A stretch of 14,644 bases of DNA from Candidatus Aminicenantota bacterium (lineage in GTDB: Bacteria; Acidobacteriota; Aminicenantia; UBA2199): assembly GCA_030612495.1 (NCBI GenBank), contig JAUWNT010000046.1, positions 1 to 14,644 on the forward strand. Direction: 5' to 3'. Made by a program: the position numbers and the translations under genes. The notes beneath the pieces are model-generated. The model was not told where the DNA came from. It made no database searches and was given only the letters and a program-made list of their open reading frames with translations. This document shows, one piece after another, positions 6,839-14,525 of the stretch; within the stretch, counting starts at the first letter, position 1, and each line of letters begins with the position of its first letter.

Positions 6839-8212
6839 TTACTTTCCTTCTCCCTTATTTTTTGATCTTCCTAAATATTTATCATAAATTGCCAAGCCAA
6901 TCATTGATAAAACTCCCATAAATGCAACAATCAGCCACATTGTTACAGGATTTGTTGGTTGACCCTTTTTATGCGGAGTTAAAATGAAGTATTCAAACAT
7001 AGCACCGCCAATAGGAGATCCAATAATAGTTCCAAAAGCAATTGGCAGATTTGCATATCCCAGATAAAGTCCTTCTTCACCTTTGGGAGCAATTGCACCA
7101 ATATATTCAAACTGTCTGGGCGATGCCATCATTTCACCAACTGCCATTGAAGCAAGTGATAACAATATAAATATTCCTGCAAGGGGAATTGCAATCCCCA
7201 TAAAACTTATCTTTTTAGCTATATCCGTAAACAATATAACAGGTAATATATTAACAAGCATTCCAAGAGTAGTAACCATAACACCAATCATAATGGATTT
7301 CAAGGATGTCCATTTCTTTGTTAGATTTGTTATTAATAATTGGAATAATACAATCATAACAGGATTTATAAGTGTATATACTTCAACTGGAGCTTCAGGA
7401 TCTACAAATCGTAAAAATAGAGGTATCAGGTTATATATTTGAACATATATAAACCAGAAAAAGCCCATAACTATAAGAAAGAATACAAATTTCTTATTTT
7501 TCAAAACAATAAAGATACCAGCAATTGCCTGTGCCAAAGTTTTCTTCTTTACTCTTTGATCATCCTTTTTTCCATCACTTACATATTCAGGCTCTTTATA
7601 AATAAAAACTACAATAAAGAGGCCAATGAGTGCAAAAATGGTTGCCACATAAGTGAAAATAGCTGGAATACCCATGTTAATTCTAGTAAAATAAGATACG
7701 CCCCTTCCTGTCATTGAACCTATATTTATAACCATATAAAAAATACCAAATCCAAGTACTGCTTTTTTCCCGGATGTTTTCTGAACTGTACCTGCTATAC
7801 ATGGTTTAACTATTGATCCCCCTATACCAACTAAAATAATTCCTAATACTACGGGAATTGTGTAATCAATCTTCTCTCCAATTGCAGGTTTAATTAGTGC
7901 GGGCCAGAACTCTTGTACAGTGCCAATAATAAAGTATCCAAAAGCAATTAGAACAAAAGAAATACTCAATGAACGTTTAAATCCATACTTATCAGCCAGT
8001 GTCCCACTTAAAACAGGGAGAAAATATATAATCCCCCAAAGCAATGTACCATTTAAAAATGTTGAAAATGTAGGACTCATTCCCAGTACTTCATTAAAGT
8101 AAATGACAACAAATGAGGCAACTGCATAAAAAGCTGCTCGTTCAACTAATTCAATACTATTCGCAGCCCAAAAAGATTTGGGGAAATGATTCCCTTTTTT
8201 ACTTTCTACCAT
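6839..8212 (-). CDS. POT/PTR-type proton-dependent oligopeptide transporter (major facilitator superfamily)
   Basis: This 457-residue membrane protein has about 12 hydrophobic segments. The first helix contains the POT signature E-x-x-E-R (Glu21, Glu24, Arg25 in IELVERAAFY), which in the family couples proton movement to di- and tripeptide uptake. The loop between helices 2 and 3, LADKYGFKRS, is the usual MFS motif A (G-x-L-a-D-x-x-G-r-r-x). A central cytoplasmic loop (EYVSDGKKDDQRVKKK) separates the two halves. It starts nine bases after the aspS stop with GGAG-type ribosome sites, so it is probably read as the last gene of the ispH-aspS operon. The stop almost touches the pyrF remnant, which places the gene inside the rearranged region. 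The substrate is probably small peptides, though other POT substrates are possible. Confidence 0.82.
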   Translation of the reverse strand: MVESKKGNHFPKSFWAANSIELVERAAFYAVASFVVIYFNEVLGMSPTFSTFLNGTLLWGIIYFLPVLSGTLADKYGFKRSLSISFVLIAFGYFIIGTVQEFWPALIKPAIGEKIDYTIPVVLGIILVGIGGSIVKPCIAGTVQKTSGKKAVLGFGIFYMVINIGSMTGRGVSYFTRINMGIPAIFTYVATIFALIGLFIVVFIYKEPEYVSDGKKDDQRVKKKTLAQAIAGIFIVLKNKKFVFFLIVMGFFWFIYVQIYNLIPLFLRFVDPEAPVEVYTLINPVMIVLFQLLITNLTKKWTSLKSIMIGVMVTTLGMLVNILPVILFTDIAKKISFMGIAIPLAGIFILLSLASMAVGEMMASPRQFEYIGAIAPKGEEGLYLGYANLPIAFGTIIGSPIGGAMFEYFILTPHKKGQPTNPVTMWLIVAFMGVLSMIGLAIYDKYLGRSKNKGEGK

Positions 8213-8221
8213 TATTTACTC

Positions 8222-9970
8222 CTACTCCTCAAATTTAACTCCTAATTCTGATAATTGCTTTTCAGGGACCTTTGAAGGAGAACCTGTTAACAAACAAAGA
8301 GAAGAAGTGGTTTTAGGAAATGCAATAACTTCTCTTATCGATTCTTCTCCTAATAACAACATAACTATCCTATCCAGGCCAAATGCTATTCCAAGATGAG
8401 GTGGAGCACCAAATTTTAATGCATTGAGGAAAAAGCCGAATTTCTCATTAATTTCTTCATCAGTCAGGTCCAACAATTTAAATACCTTTCTCTGAAGATT
8501 TATATCATTAATACGTCTGCTTCCACCACCTATTTCAACTCCATTTAATACAAGATCATATGCAATTGACTTTACTTTTAATGGTTCAGAATCCAGTTTT
8601 TCAATATCTTCCGATTTTGGAGAAGTAAAGGGATGGTGATTTGAATCTAATCTTTTTTCATCTTCATTATAGGAAAATAGGGGAAAATCAACAATCCATA
8701 AAAATTCAAGTTTATTCTTATCAATAAATTCTTTTCCAAGGTATTCTCTCAATTTACCTGCAAGAAACAAAGATTGAGATGGAGTATCTCCAATTAAAAA
8801 TACTATATCATCTCTATTTATTTCATTTTCTTTATAAAAATTCTTTAATTTTTCAGGCTCAATCTTTAAAGAGGATTTAAAACCATTTTCTGTTTCTTTA
8901 ATCCAAACTGCACCCTTCCCTCCCATTTCTCTGATATAGTTATTTACATTTTCAAGTACTTTCCTTGAATATCTTGATGATTCAGGTAATACAAGACCTC
9001 TTATCTTCCCATTATTTTTAATAATATCATTTAATATATTTGAATTAAATCTTTTAACTTTTTCAGAAAAATCTTTTATCTCAAAAGGAATCCTTAAGTC
9101 AGGTTTGTCATTTCCATATTTATTTATAACTTCATCATATGACATTATCCTAAAAGGTGTATTAATGTTAACTTTCCTAACATTAAATATTTCCTTAAAC
9201 ATACCTTCAACAATTTCAAACAATTCCTTGGGTTCAGCGAAACTCATTTCAATATCTATTTGCGTAAATTCAGGTTGTCTGTCAGCTCTTAAATCCTCAT
9301 CCCTAAAGCATTTAACTATCTGAAAATATCTCTCAAATCCGGCCACCATGAATAGCTGTTTGAATAATTGAGGTGATTGCGGCAAAGCAAACATTTTACC
9401 TTTATATATTCTTGAAGGTACAAGATAGTCCCTTGCTCCTTCAGGTGTAGCTTTCGAAAGCATAGGAGTTTCAATATTAAGAAATCCTTGATTTGATAAA
9501 TAATTTCTTATACTAAGATCTACTTTACTTCTTATCTTAAAATTTCCTTGCATTTTTTGATTTCTTAAATCTAAATATCTATATTGAAATCTTAATTCCT
9601 CAGAAACATCAGAATTATTCTCCGGGAAAAATGGAGAAAGTTCAGAGTCACTTAAAATTTCAATTTTCTCAGCTACAAGTTCTACATTCCCAGTAAATAA
9701 ATCAGGGTTTGGGTTTGATCTTTTTATTACTTCTCCAAAAACCATGAGAACATATTCTCTACCTATTTTCTTTACTAATTCTATATCAGAATAATTCTCT
9801 TTCACCACAATTTGAAGTATACCCTCTCTATCTCTTAAATCTATAAATGTGATTCCACCCAACTCTCTAATTTTATTTACCCAGCCATAAACCTTAATTT
9901 TTTTATTTAAAACTTTTTCATCAATTTTTCCGCAATAAAATTCTCTTTTTAGATATTGTTTTTCAGCCAT
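8222..9970 (-). CDS. aspS: Aspartyl-tRNA synthetase
   Basis: This 582-residue class II synthetase of bacterial type charges tRNA-Asp. Residues 20-100 form the OB-fold anticodon-binding domain (VYGWVNKIRELGGITFIDLR). The catalytic core has PQSPQLFKQLFMV, motif 2 FRDEDLRADRQPEFTQIDIE (222-241), the bacterial GAD insertion between about 280 and 410, and motif 3 GIAFGLDRIVM with Arg534. The C-terminus AFPKTTSS...LLTGSPS is family-typical. Whether the enzyme is discriminating or also makes Asp-tRNA-Asn cannot be settled here. The ATG lies 22 bases inside the hisS 3' end with GAGGAA upstream, so the two synthetases are co-translated. Its last 108 bases are duplicated at 6657-6764. Confidence 0.97.
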   Translation of the reverse strand: MAEKQYLKREFYCGKIDEKVLNKKIKVYGWVNKIRELGGITFIDLRDREGILQIVVKENYSDIELVKKIGREYVLMVFGEVIKRSNPNPDLFTGNVELVAEKIEILSDSELSPFFPENNSDVSEELRFQYRYLDLRNQKMQGNFKIRSKVDLSIRNYLSNQGFLNIETPMLSKATPEGARDYLVPSRIYKGKMFALPQSPQLFKQLFMVAGFERYFQIVKCFRDEDLRADRQPEFTQIDIEMSFAEPKELFEIVEGMFKEIFNVRKVNINTPFRIMSYDEVINKYGNDKPDLRIPFEIKDFSEKVKRFNSNILNDIIKNNGKIRGLVLPESSRYSRKVLENVNNYIREMGGKGAVWIKETENGFKSSLKIEPEKLKNFYKENEINRDDIVFLIGDTPSQSLFLAGKLREYLGKEFIDKNKLEFLWIVDFPLFSYNEDEKRLDSNHHPFTSPKSEDIEKLDSEPLKVKSIAYDLVLNGVEIGGGSRRINDINLQRKVFKLLDLTDEEINEKFGFFLNALKFGAPPHLGIAFGLDRIVMLLLGEESIREVIAFPKTTSSLCLLTGSPSKVPEKQLSELGVKFEE

Positions 9971-11199
9971 TTATCAAGTTCCTCTTGTTTTATTGTGATT
10001 TGCTCATAATCTTTCATATTCTTTATTGAAATTGACTTAGTAACAATTTCATCCTCTCCTAAAATGAAAGTATAATCAATTCCAATCTTATTAGCTTTTT
10101 TTAATTGCTTCTTCAAATTTTTTGAATTGTAATCAACATATGCACGATAGCCTTTATCCCATAGTGATTTTGCCAATTGAATAGCTTTATTCATTAAAGG
10201 TAAACTTTGATATGCAATAAAAATCATTTTACCCTTTTTACTTTTAGCATCATCTAATTGAAGTATTATCCTTTCAATTCCAGCAGCAAAGCCCATACCG
10301 GAAATATCCGCACCACCTAATTCTTTAACAAGATTATTATACCTACCTCCGCCAAGCAGAGCATCTTGAGCACCCAATTGGTTTGATGATATTTCAAAGG
10401 CTGTTTTAGTATAATAGTCAAGGCCTCTTACTAATCTCGAATTTATATCAAATTTAACTTTAAAAATCGATAAAGTTGATTTTACATCTTCAAAATGACT
10501 CCCACACTCCTCACATAAATAATCTATTATCTTTGGAAAATCATTTGATATTTCAATGCACTTAAGATTTTTACAATCAAAAATTCTCAAAGGGTTCGTA
10601 TGGATTTTCCTTTGACAATCAATACACAAATCATTTTTTTTCTTCTCAGCTTCAGCTTCAAGATCCCTGAGAAATTTCGGTCTACAATTTTCACATCCCA
10701 CTGAATTTAGATGAAGTTGTATATCTTTTATATTTATCTCCTTTAGAAAATCATATGAGGAATAAATCACTTCTGCATCAACCTGAGCACTCTCATCTCC
10801 AAATACTTCTACTCCAAACTGATGAAATTGTCTGAATCTCCCTTTTTGAGGTTTGTCATATCTGAACATAGGGCCAATATAAAAAAATCGTAAAGGGTAT
10901 ACTCTATTAAAAAGATCATTTTCAATTGCAGCCCTTACAACAGAGGCAGTATTTTCAGGTCTTAAAGTTAAATCACGATTTGCTTTATCTTTAAAGGTAT
11001 ACATCTCTTTTTGAACAACCTCGGTTTCTGTCCCAATTCCCCTCTGGAAAAGTTCGCTATATTCAAAAATGGGGGTTCTTATCTCTTTATACAAAAAACG
11101 CGGGAAATAACCTCTTATTTTTTCTTCAATATATTGCCATTTTTCTATTTCTGGAAGGAAAATATCCTTAGTTCCTTTGGGAGCAATTATTCTTTTCAT
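9949..11199 (-). CDS. hisS: Histidyl-tRNA synthetase
   Basis: This 416-residue class II synthetase charges tRNA-His. Visible elements are PKGTKDIFLPE at the N-terminus, TLRPENTASVVRA (78-90), motif 2 with FRYDKPQKGRFRQFHQFG (112-129), the histidine-specific motif LVRGLDYYT with catalytic Arg258, and GGGRYNNL (283-290). Four Cys pairs in the insertion domain (169/172, 192/195, 209/214, 229/232) could hold a metal, as in many Firmicutes-type HisRS. The C-terminal anticodon domain covers about 325-416. It lies eight bases after the HIT gene and overlaps aspS by 22 bases, an arrangement common in bacteria where hisS and aspS form a pair. No T-box leader is visible; regulation probably follows the ispH promoter. 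Confidence 0.97.
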   Translation of the reverse strand: MKRIIAPKGTKDIFLPEIEKWQYIEEKIRGYFPRFLYKEIRTPIFEYSELFQRGIGTETEVVQKEMYTFKDKANRDLTLRPENTASVVRAAIENDLFNRVYPLRFFYIGPMFRYDKPQKGRFRQFHQFGVEVFGDESAQVDAEVIYSSYDFLKEINIKDIQLHLNSVGCENCRPKFLRDLEAEAEKKKNDLCIDCQRKIHTNPLRIFDCKNLKCIEISNDFPKIIDYLCEECGSHFEDVKSTLSIFKVKFDINSRLVRGLDYYTKTAFEISSNQLGAQDALLGGGRYNNLVKELGGADISGMGFAAGIERIILQLDDAKSKKGKMIFIAYQSLPLMNKAIQLAKSLWDKGYRAYVDYNSKNLKKQLKKANKIGIDYTFILGEDEIVTKSISIKNMKDYEQITIKQEELDKWLKNNI

Positions 11200-11207
11200 A
11201 TATTTTT

Positions 11208-11696
11208 TTATACCCTATATTGACTAAATTCCTTTTTTAAAATATCATATATATCATTAATTTTATATGATACGACCTTTGTATTACTAGTAACTGCCAT
11301 AAAATTTGTATCTCCTTCCCATCTTGGAACTATATGAATGTGAAAATGGTCTTTTATTCCAGCGCCAGCAGCTTTTCCAACATTCATTCCAATATTAAAA
11401 CCATCTGCCCTAAATTTTCCCTTTAAAATCTCTAAGGATTTGTTCATTAAACTCCACATTTCACATGAAATTTTATAATCAATTTTATCAGGTGAATCTA
11501 CATGCTCATAAGGTACAACCATTATATGTCCGGTATTATATGGGAATTTATTTAATATAACAAAACAGTTCTCTCCTCTATAACAAACCAGAGAATCTTT
11601 ATCCTTTAATTTTAAAGCTTCACAGAATACACATTTTTTTTGCCCACCAATCTTAGAAATAAAGCTCCATCTCCATGGAGCGGATAAAAATTTCAT
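11208..11696 (-). CDS. HIT family nucleotide hydrolase/phosphorylase, Ap4A-phosphorylase-like
   Basis: This 162-residue histidine-triad protein begins LSAPWRWSFI, has a Cys22-x-x-Cys25 pair (CVFC) typical of a zinc site, and carries the HIT motif H-x-H-x-H as His117, His119 and His121 in HFHIHIVPRW, followed by GDTNFMAV. This combination is that of the bacterial diadenosine polyphosphate phosphorylase/hydrolase branch, which clears Ap4A-type dinucleotides made as side products of aminoacyl-tRNA synthetases. Its position directly before hisS and aspS fits that role, but the reaction is inferred from family and context. Its ATG overlaps the S1 stop as ATGA. The N-terminal motif right after the ATG supports this start. 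Confidence 0.9.
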   Translation of the reverse strand: MKFLSAPWRWSFISKIGGQKKCVFCEALKLKDKDSLVCYRGENCFVILNKFPYNTGHIMVVPYEHVDSPDKIDYKISCEMWSLMNKSLEILKGKFRADGFNIGMNVGKAAGAGIKDHFHIHIVPRWEGDTNFMAVTSNTKVVSYKINDIYDILKKEFSQYRV

Positions 11697-13405
11697 TTCT
11701 TTTTTACAATCGCACTCTCAAACAGATCACCAACAGTAGTGGAAGATTTGTCATTTGACTTTGAATATTTTTCGATTTCTTCTCTCTCTATCTTTTTATT
11801 AAGTTCCTTAAAACTAAGATATACCCTTCTCTTATCTGGTAATGTTCTTGTAACCATTGCCTCTCTTTTCTCGCCAACTTTATGATTTTTATTAATTTCC
11901 TCAATTGTGAGTCGATTTTCATCTATATCACTCAATCTTATAAAGCCCTCAATATTTTGTGAAATTTCAACAACTATTCCATTTTCATTTATATTTTTAA
12001 TTTTAACTTCAACAATAGTACCGACTTTATTATTCTTAAAAAAACCTTTCCATTCATCATCACTCAACTGTTTTACACCTAAATTTACTTTATAATTGAA
12101 ATCAAGTTCATCACTCAAAATCACTGCTTCAATTTTTTCCCCTTCCTTCAAAAAATCTTTCGGAGAATCAATCCTGAAATATCTGATATCTGAAATTTTC
12201 ACAACTCCTTCAACTCCCTTATCAAGCTCAATAAAAGCTTTAGAATCTAACACTTTCTTTACAACTCCTTTTACTACTTCACCAACCTTGTGTTTTTCTA
12301 AATATTTTTCTTCTGGTCTCATCTCAAGCTGTTTCAACCCAAGTTTTATTTTCCTGTCATCTCTATTCAACTCTATTACTTGAACCCAGAGTTTATCTCC
12401 AACAGCAACATATTCTTCTACTGAATTAGGTCTACCTTCCCAGGTTAAATCTGAAATATGGAGTAATCCTTCAACTCCCTCTTCAAGTTCAATGAAAGCT
12501 CCAAAATTAACAACTTTTGTAACTTTAGCAATAACTTTTTTACCAACTGGATATTTATCTCCAATATCAATCCATGGGTCAGGATATTTTTGTTTTAAAC
12601 CCAATGAAATTTTTTTCCTTTCTTTATCAATATTAAGTATTTTGCCCTCAATCTCATCTCCATTTCTGAGTTTTTCTTTAGGGTGACCTATCCTTCCATA
12701 AGAGATATCTTCCTTGTGAATAAGACCATCAATACCTCCAAGATCAACAAAAGCACCATAATCTGTTATTGTTGTAACTACACCTTTTACATTTCCTCCA
12801 ACTTTTAGAGAATTTATTAATTTATTTACTTTCTCTCTTCTCTCTTCTTCCAGCAAAATTCTTCTTGAAACTACGCCAGTTTCATCCCTTTGATTCAATT
12901 TATTCACTTTAAACCAGAATTCTCTACCTAATAACTTTTGAGGGGCTTTTACCTTTTTGATATCAGCCTGGCTCATTGGAAGAAACATTTCCACACCCAT
13001 ATCTACAAAAAAACCTTTATTGTCAGGCAATAATCTAATGATTTTCCCTATAACAGAAATATTTCTTTCATATGCGCGTTGAACTTTTTCCCATCCCTCT
13101 ATAACATCTAATTCTTTTTTCGAAACAGTTATATAGCCCTGTTTTCTATTTATTCTTTTACAAATAACTTTAATTGAATCCCCAACCTTACAATTCAAAT
13201 CTCCATTCCAATCCAATAGTTCTGCCCTATCCAGAATGCCTTCTGTTTTACGACCAATATCAATAATAACCTTATCCTCATTAATCTCAATAATCGTTCC
13301 ATTTACAGGAGTACTATAATCAATGGATTTCATATCAAAATCCCTCATCAATTCTGAAAAATCATCTTCATCATTAGTTTGTGTAATGTCTTTTCTTTTT
13401 TCCAT
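11693..13405 (-). CDS. rpsA: 30S ribosomal protein S1 (six S1 domains)
   Basis: This 570-residue protein consists of six tandem S1/OB-fold RNA-binding domains, roughly at 31-97, 115-183, 201-271, 287-358, 374-446 and 461-523, with a short acidic N-terminus and a lysine-rich tail. Domains 3 and 4 are the best conserved (TDYGAFVDLGGIDGLIH and NFGAFIELEEGVEGLLHISD), as is usual for ribosomal S1. The protein delivers mRNA to the 30S subunit. Six domains is the full E. coli-type count, whereas many Firmicutes have four. The start codon has AGAGGGAG at good spacing and lies 32 bases inside ispH. The end overlaps the HIT start by four bases. Confidence 0.95.
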   Translation of the reverse strand: MEKRKDITQTNDEDDFSELMRDFDMKSIDYSTPVNGTIIEINEDKVIIDIGRKTEGILDRAELLDWNGDLNCKVGDSIKVICKRINRKQGYITVSKKELDVIEGWEKVQRAYERNISVIGKIIRLLPDNKGFFVDMGVEMFLPMSQADIKKVKAPQKLLGREFWFKVNKLNQRDETGVVSRRILLEEERREKVNKLINSLKVGGNVKGVVTTITDYGAFVDLGGIDGLIHKEDISYGRIGHPKEKLRNGDEIEGKILNIDKERKKISLGLKQKYPDPWIDIGDKYPVGKKVIAKVTKVVNFGAFIELEEGVEGLLHISDLTWEGRPNSVEEYVAVGDKLWVQVIELNRDDRKIKLGLKQLEMRPEEKYLEKHKVGEVVKGVVKKVLDSKAFIELDKGVEGVVKISDIRYFRIDSPKDFLKEGEKIEAVILSDELDFNYKVNLGVKQLSDDEWKGFFKNNKVGTIVEVKIKNINENGIVVEISQNIEGFIRLSDIDENRLTIEEINKNHKVGEKREAMVTRTLPDKRRVYLSFKELNKKIEREEIEKYSKSNDKSSTTVGDLFESAIVKKK

Positions 13406-14267
13406 TTTTTTTCTCCCTCTCTATTTTATAACTTTCAATAAAAAGTCTGGCTTTTTCTATCTCTTCAGGAGGAGTTGAAGCACCCCCAGTAATTCCAATA
13501 CTATCAGAACCTTTTATACTACTTATTAAATCTGGATTATTTAAATCTATTGCTTTTTCTAAATAAAAAGTATTTGGGTTCTTCTTTAAAGAAATCTCAA
13601 AAAGTTTTTTTGTATTTGAAGAATTCTTTCCACCTATTACAATAACAGCATCCACTTTTGGAGCCAATTTATCTATTGCTTTTTGTGTAAGTCTTGTAGC
13701 TATGCAAATTGTATTATAAATTTCAAGATTTTCTGCTTTTTCAAGTAAAACAGAAATAATGCTTTTAAAAAAATCAAGATCCAATGTTGTTTGCGCAACA
13801 ACACTAATTTTATCTCTACTTTCTACTTTTTTTGCATCTTCTATAGAATTTATAATAATTGCATTTTTAGAATAACTCTTAGTTGCTATTACTTCAGGGT
13901 GGGTTTTATCTCCAACTATTATTATTTGAGTATTTCTTTTAGTTAAATTCTCTATTATTTTGTGTGTTTTTTTTACAAGAGGGCAGGTTGCATCAATATA
14001 TTTTATGTTATTCTCTTTTAATCTATTTTCTACTTCCTTTGGTATTCCATGAGTTCTTATAACTAATTTCTTATTTGTATCTAACTCATCTAAAGAATGA
14101 ATACAATTGATTCCCTTTTTTTCTAAATCTTTTAATACAGTTTTGTTGTGTATTAACTCTCCAAATATCTGGGCACTTTCTTCATTTTTATATAATCGAT
14201 TAATTATCTCCAATGCTCTTTTTACTCCGAAGCAAAACCCAGCTTCCTCCGCTATATATATTTTCAT
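13374..14267 (-). CDS. ispH: 4-hydroxy-3-methylbut-2-enyl diphosphate reductase
   Basis: This 297-residue IspH (LytB) carries out the last step of the MEP isoprenoid pathway, producing IPP and DMAPP with a [4Fe-4S] cluster. The three cluster cysteines are Cys12 (GFCFGVKRA), Cys95 (DATCPLV) and Cys188 (NTICIATRLTQ). Substrate-binding residues His40 (GELIHN), His73 (RTHGIP) and His123 with Glu125 (THPEV) are present, as is GGKNSSNT near 212-219 and the Ser/Thr-rich GITGGASTPP. The Arg-Gln usually seen after Cys188 reads Thr-Gln here. The gene overlaps rpsA by 32 bases; ispH-rpsA adjacency or fusion is well known in Firmicutes and relatives. It is the first gene of the leftward operon, with only a weak GGAT ribosome site. 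Confidence 0.97.
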   Translation of the reverse strand: MKIYIAEEAGFCFGVKRALEIINRLYKNEESAQIFGELIHNKTVLKDLEKKGINCIHSLDELDTNKKLVIRTHGIPKEVENRLKENNIKYIDATCPLVKKTHKIIENLTKRNTQIIIVGDKTHPEVIATKSYSKNAIIINSIEDAKKVESRDKISVVAQTTLDLDFFKSIISVLLEKAENLEIYNTICIATRLTQKAIDKLAPKVDAVIVIGGKNSSNTKKLFEISLKKNPNTFYLEKAIDLNNPDLISSIKGSDSIGITGGASTPPEEIEKARLFIESYKIEREKKNGKKKRHYTN

Positions 14268-14287
14268 TATTATCCATAGAAATAGAA

Positions 14288-14319
14288 AGTATATTATAAC
14301 ATATTACAATATTTGTCAA
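14288..14319 (-). promoter_or_regulatory. Promoter of the ispH-rpsA-HIT-hisS-aspS operon
   Basis: On the minus strand a perfect TTGACA (14314-14319) is followed 15 bp later by TATAAT (14293-14298), preceded by TG one base away (extended -10, TGTTATAAT, 14293-14301). A second candidate -10, TATACT, lies at 14288-14293. The leader to the ispH ATG is about 20 bases. The short spacer is offset by the extended -10. It is the only strong promoter visible upstream of this 6-kb operon. Confidence 0.6.
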
Positions 14320-14323
14320 ACTT

Positions 14324-14400
<77 letters not shown>

Positions 14401-14411
14401 TGAAAAAAAAT

Positions 14412-14443
14412 TCTTCAACATTTCGACATCTTAACTCTTCGAC
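14412..14443. repeat. Four-unit degenerate 8-bp tandem repeat
   Basis: Four consecutive octamers, TCTTCAAC, ATTTCGAC, ATCTTAAC and TCTTCGAC, share the pattern WYYTYRAC. The array lies 11 bases after the heptamer array and has a different unit and period. Between them is an A-rich stretch (14403-14410). With only four units, the periodicity is less certain than for the heptamers. Confidence 0.5.
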
Positions 14444-14473
14444 TTATTTCTTCTGCGGAGGCTGAGATACATA

Positions 14474-14524
14474 GGTAACATTTCTTGTATAATAGAGAAA
14501 GAAATATACAAGGAGGAGGTTACC
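14474..14524 (+). promoter_or_regulatory. Inverted repeat enclosing the -10 box and ribosome site of the right-end gene
   Basis: GGTAAC (14474-14479) pairs with GTTACC (14519-14524), and inside it CTTGTATA (14484-14491) pairs with TATACAAG (14505-14512) around a 13-base loop. The left inner arm contains most of a TATAAT -10 box (14488-14493). The right side contains the strong GGAGGAGG ribosome site (14512-14519), partly in the internal loop. RNA entering from upstream could fold and hide the ribosome site, whereas RNA begun at this -10 box lacks the left arm. The same logic is known for transposase genes of IS10 and IS50. No good -35 box is visible. Confidence 0.45.
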
Positions 14525-14525
14525 G

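Noticed and set aside
6826..6840. Short dyad (CTCAA, two bases, TTGAG) at the peptide transporter stop as a terminator
   Set aside because: The stem is at most four or five A/T-rich pairs with almost no loop and no T-run follows on the minus strand.
9970..11199. T-box or other tRNA-sensing leader for the hisS/aspS genes
   Set aside because: hisS follows the HIT gene by eight bases and aspS overlaps hisS, leaving no room for a leader. The only leader of the operon, before ispH, is about 20 bases.
11907..12383. Plus-strand frames opposite rpsA (and similar ones opposite the racemases, hisS and ispH)
   Set aside because: They are low-complexity Ser/Phe/Leu-rich mirror translations of well-supported minus-strand genes, without ribosome sites or family motifs.
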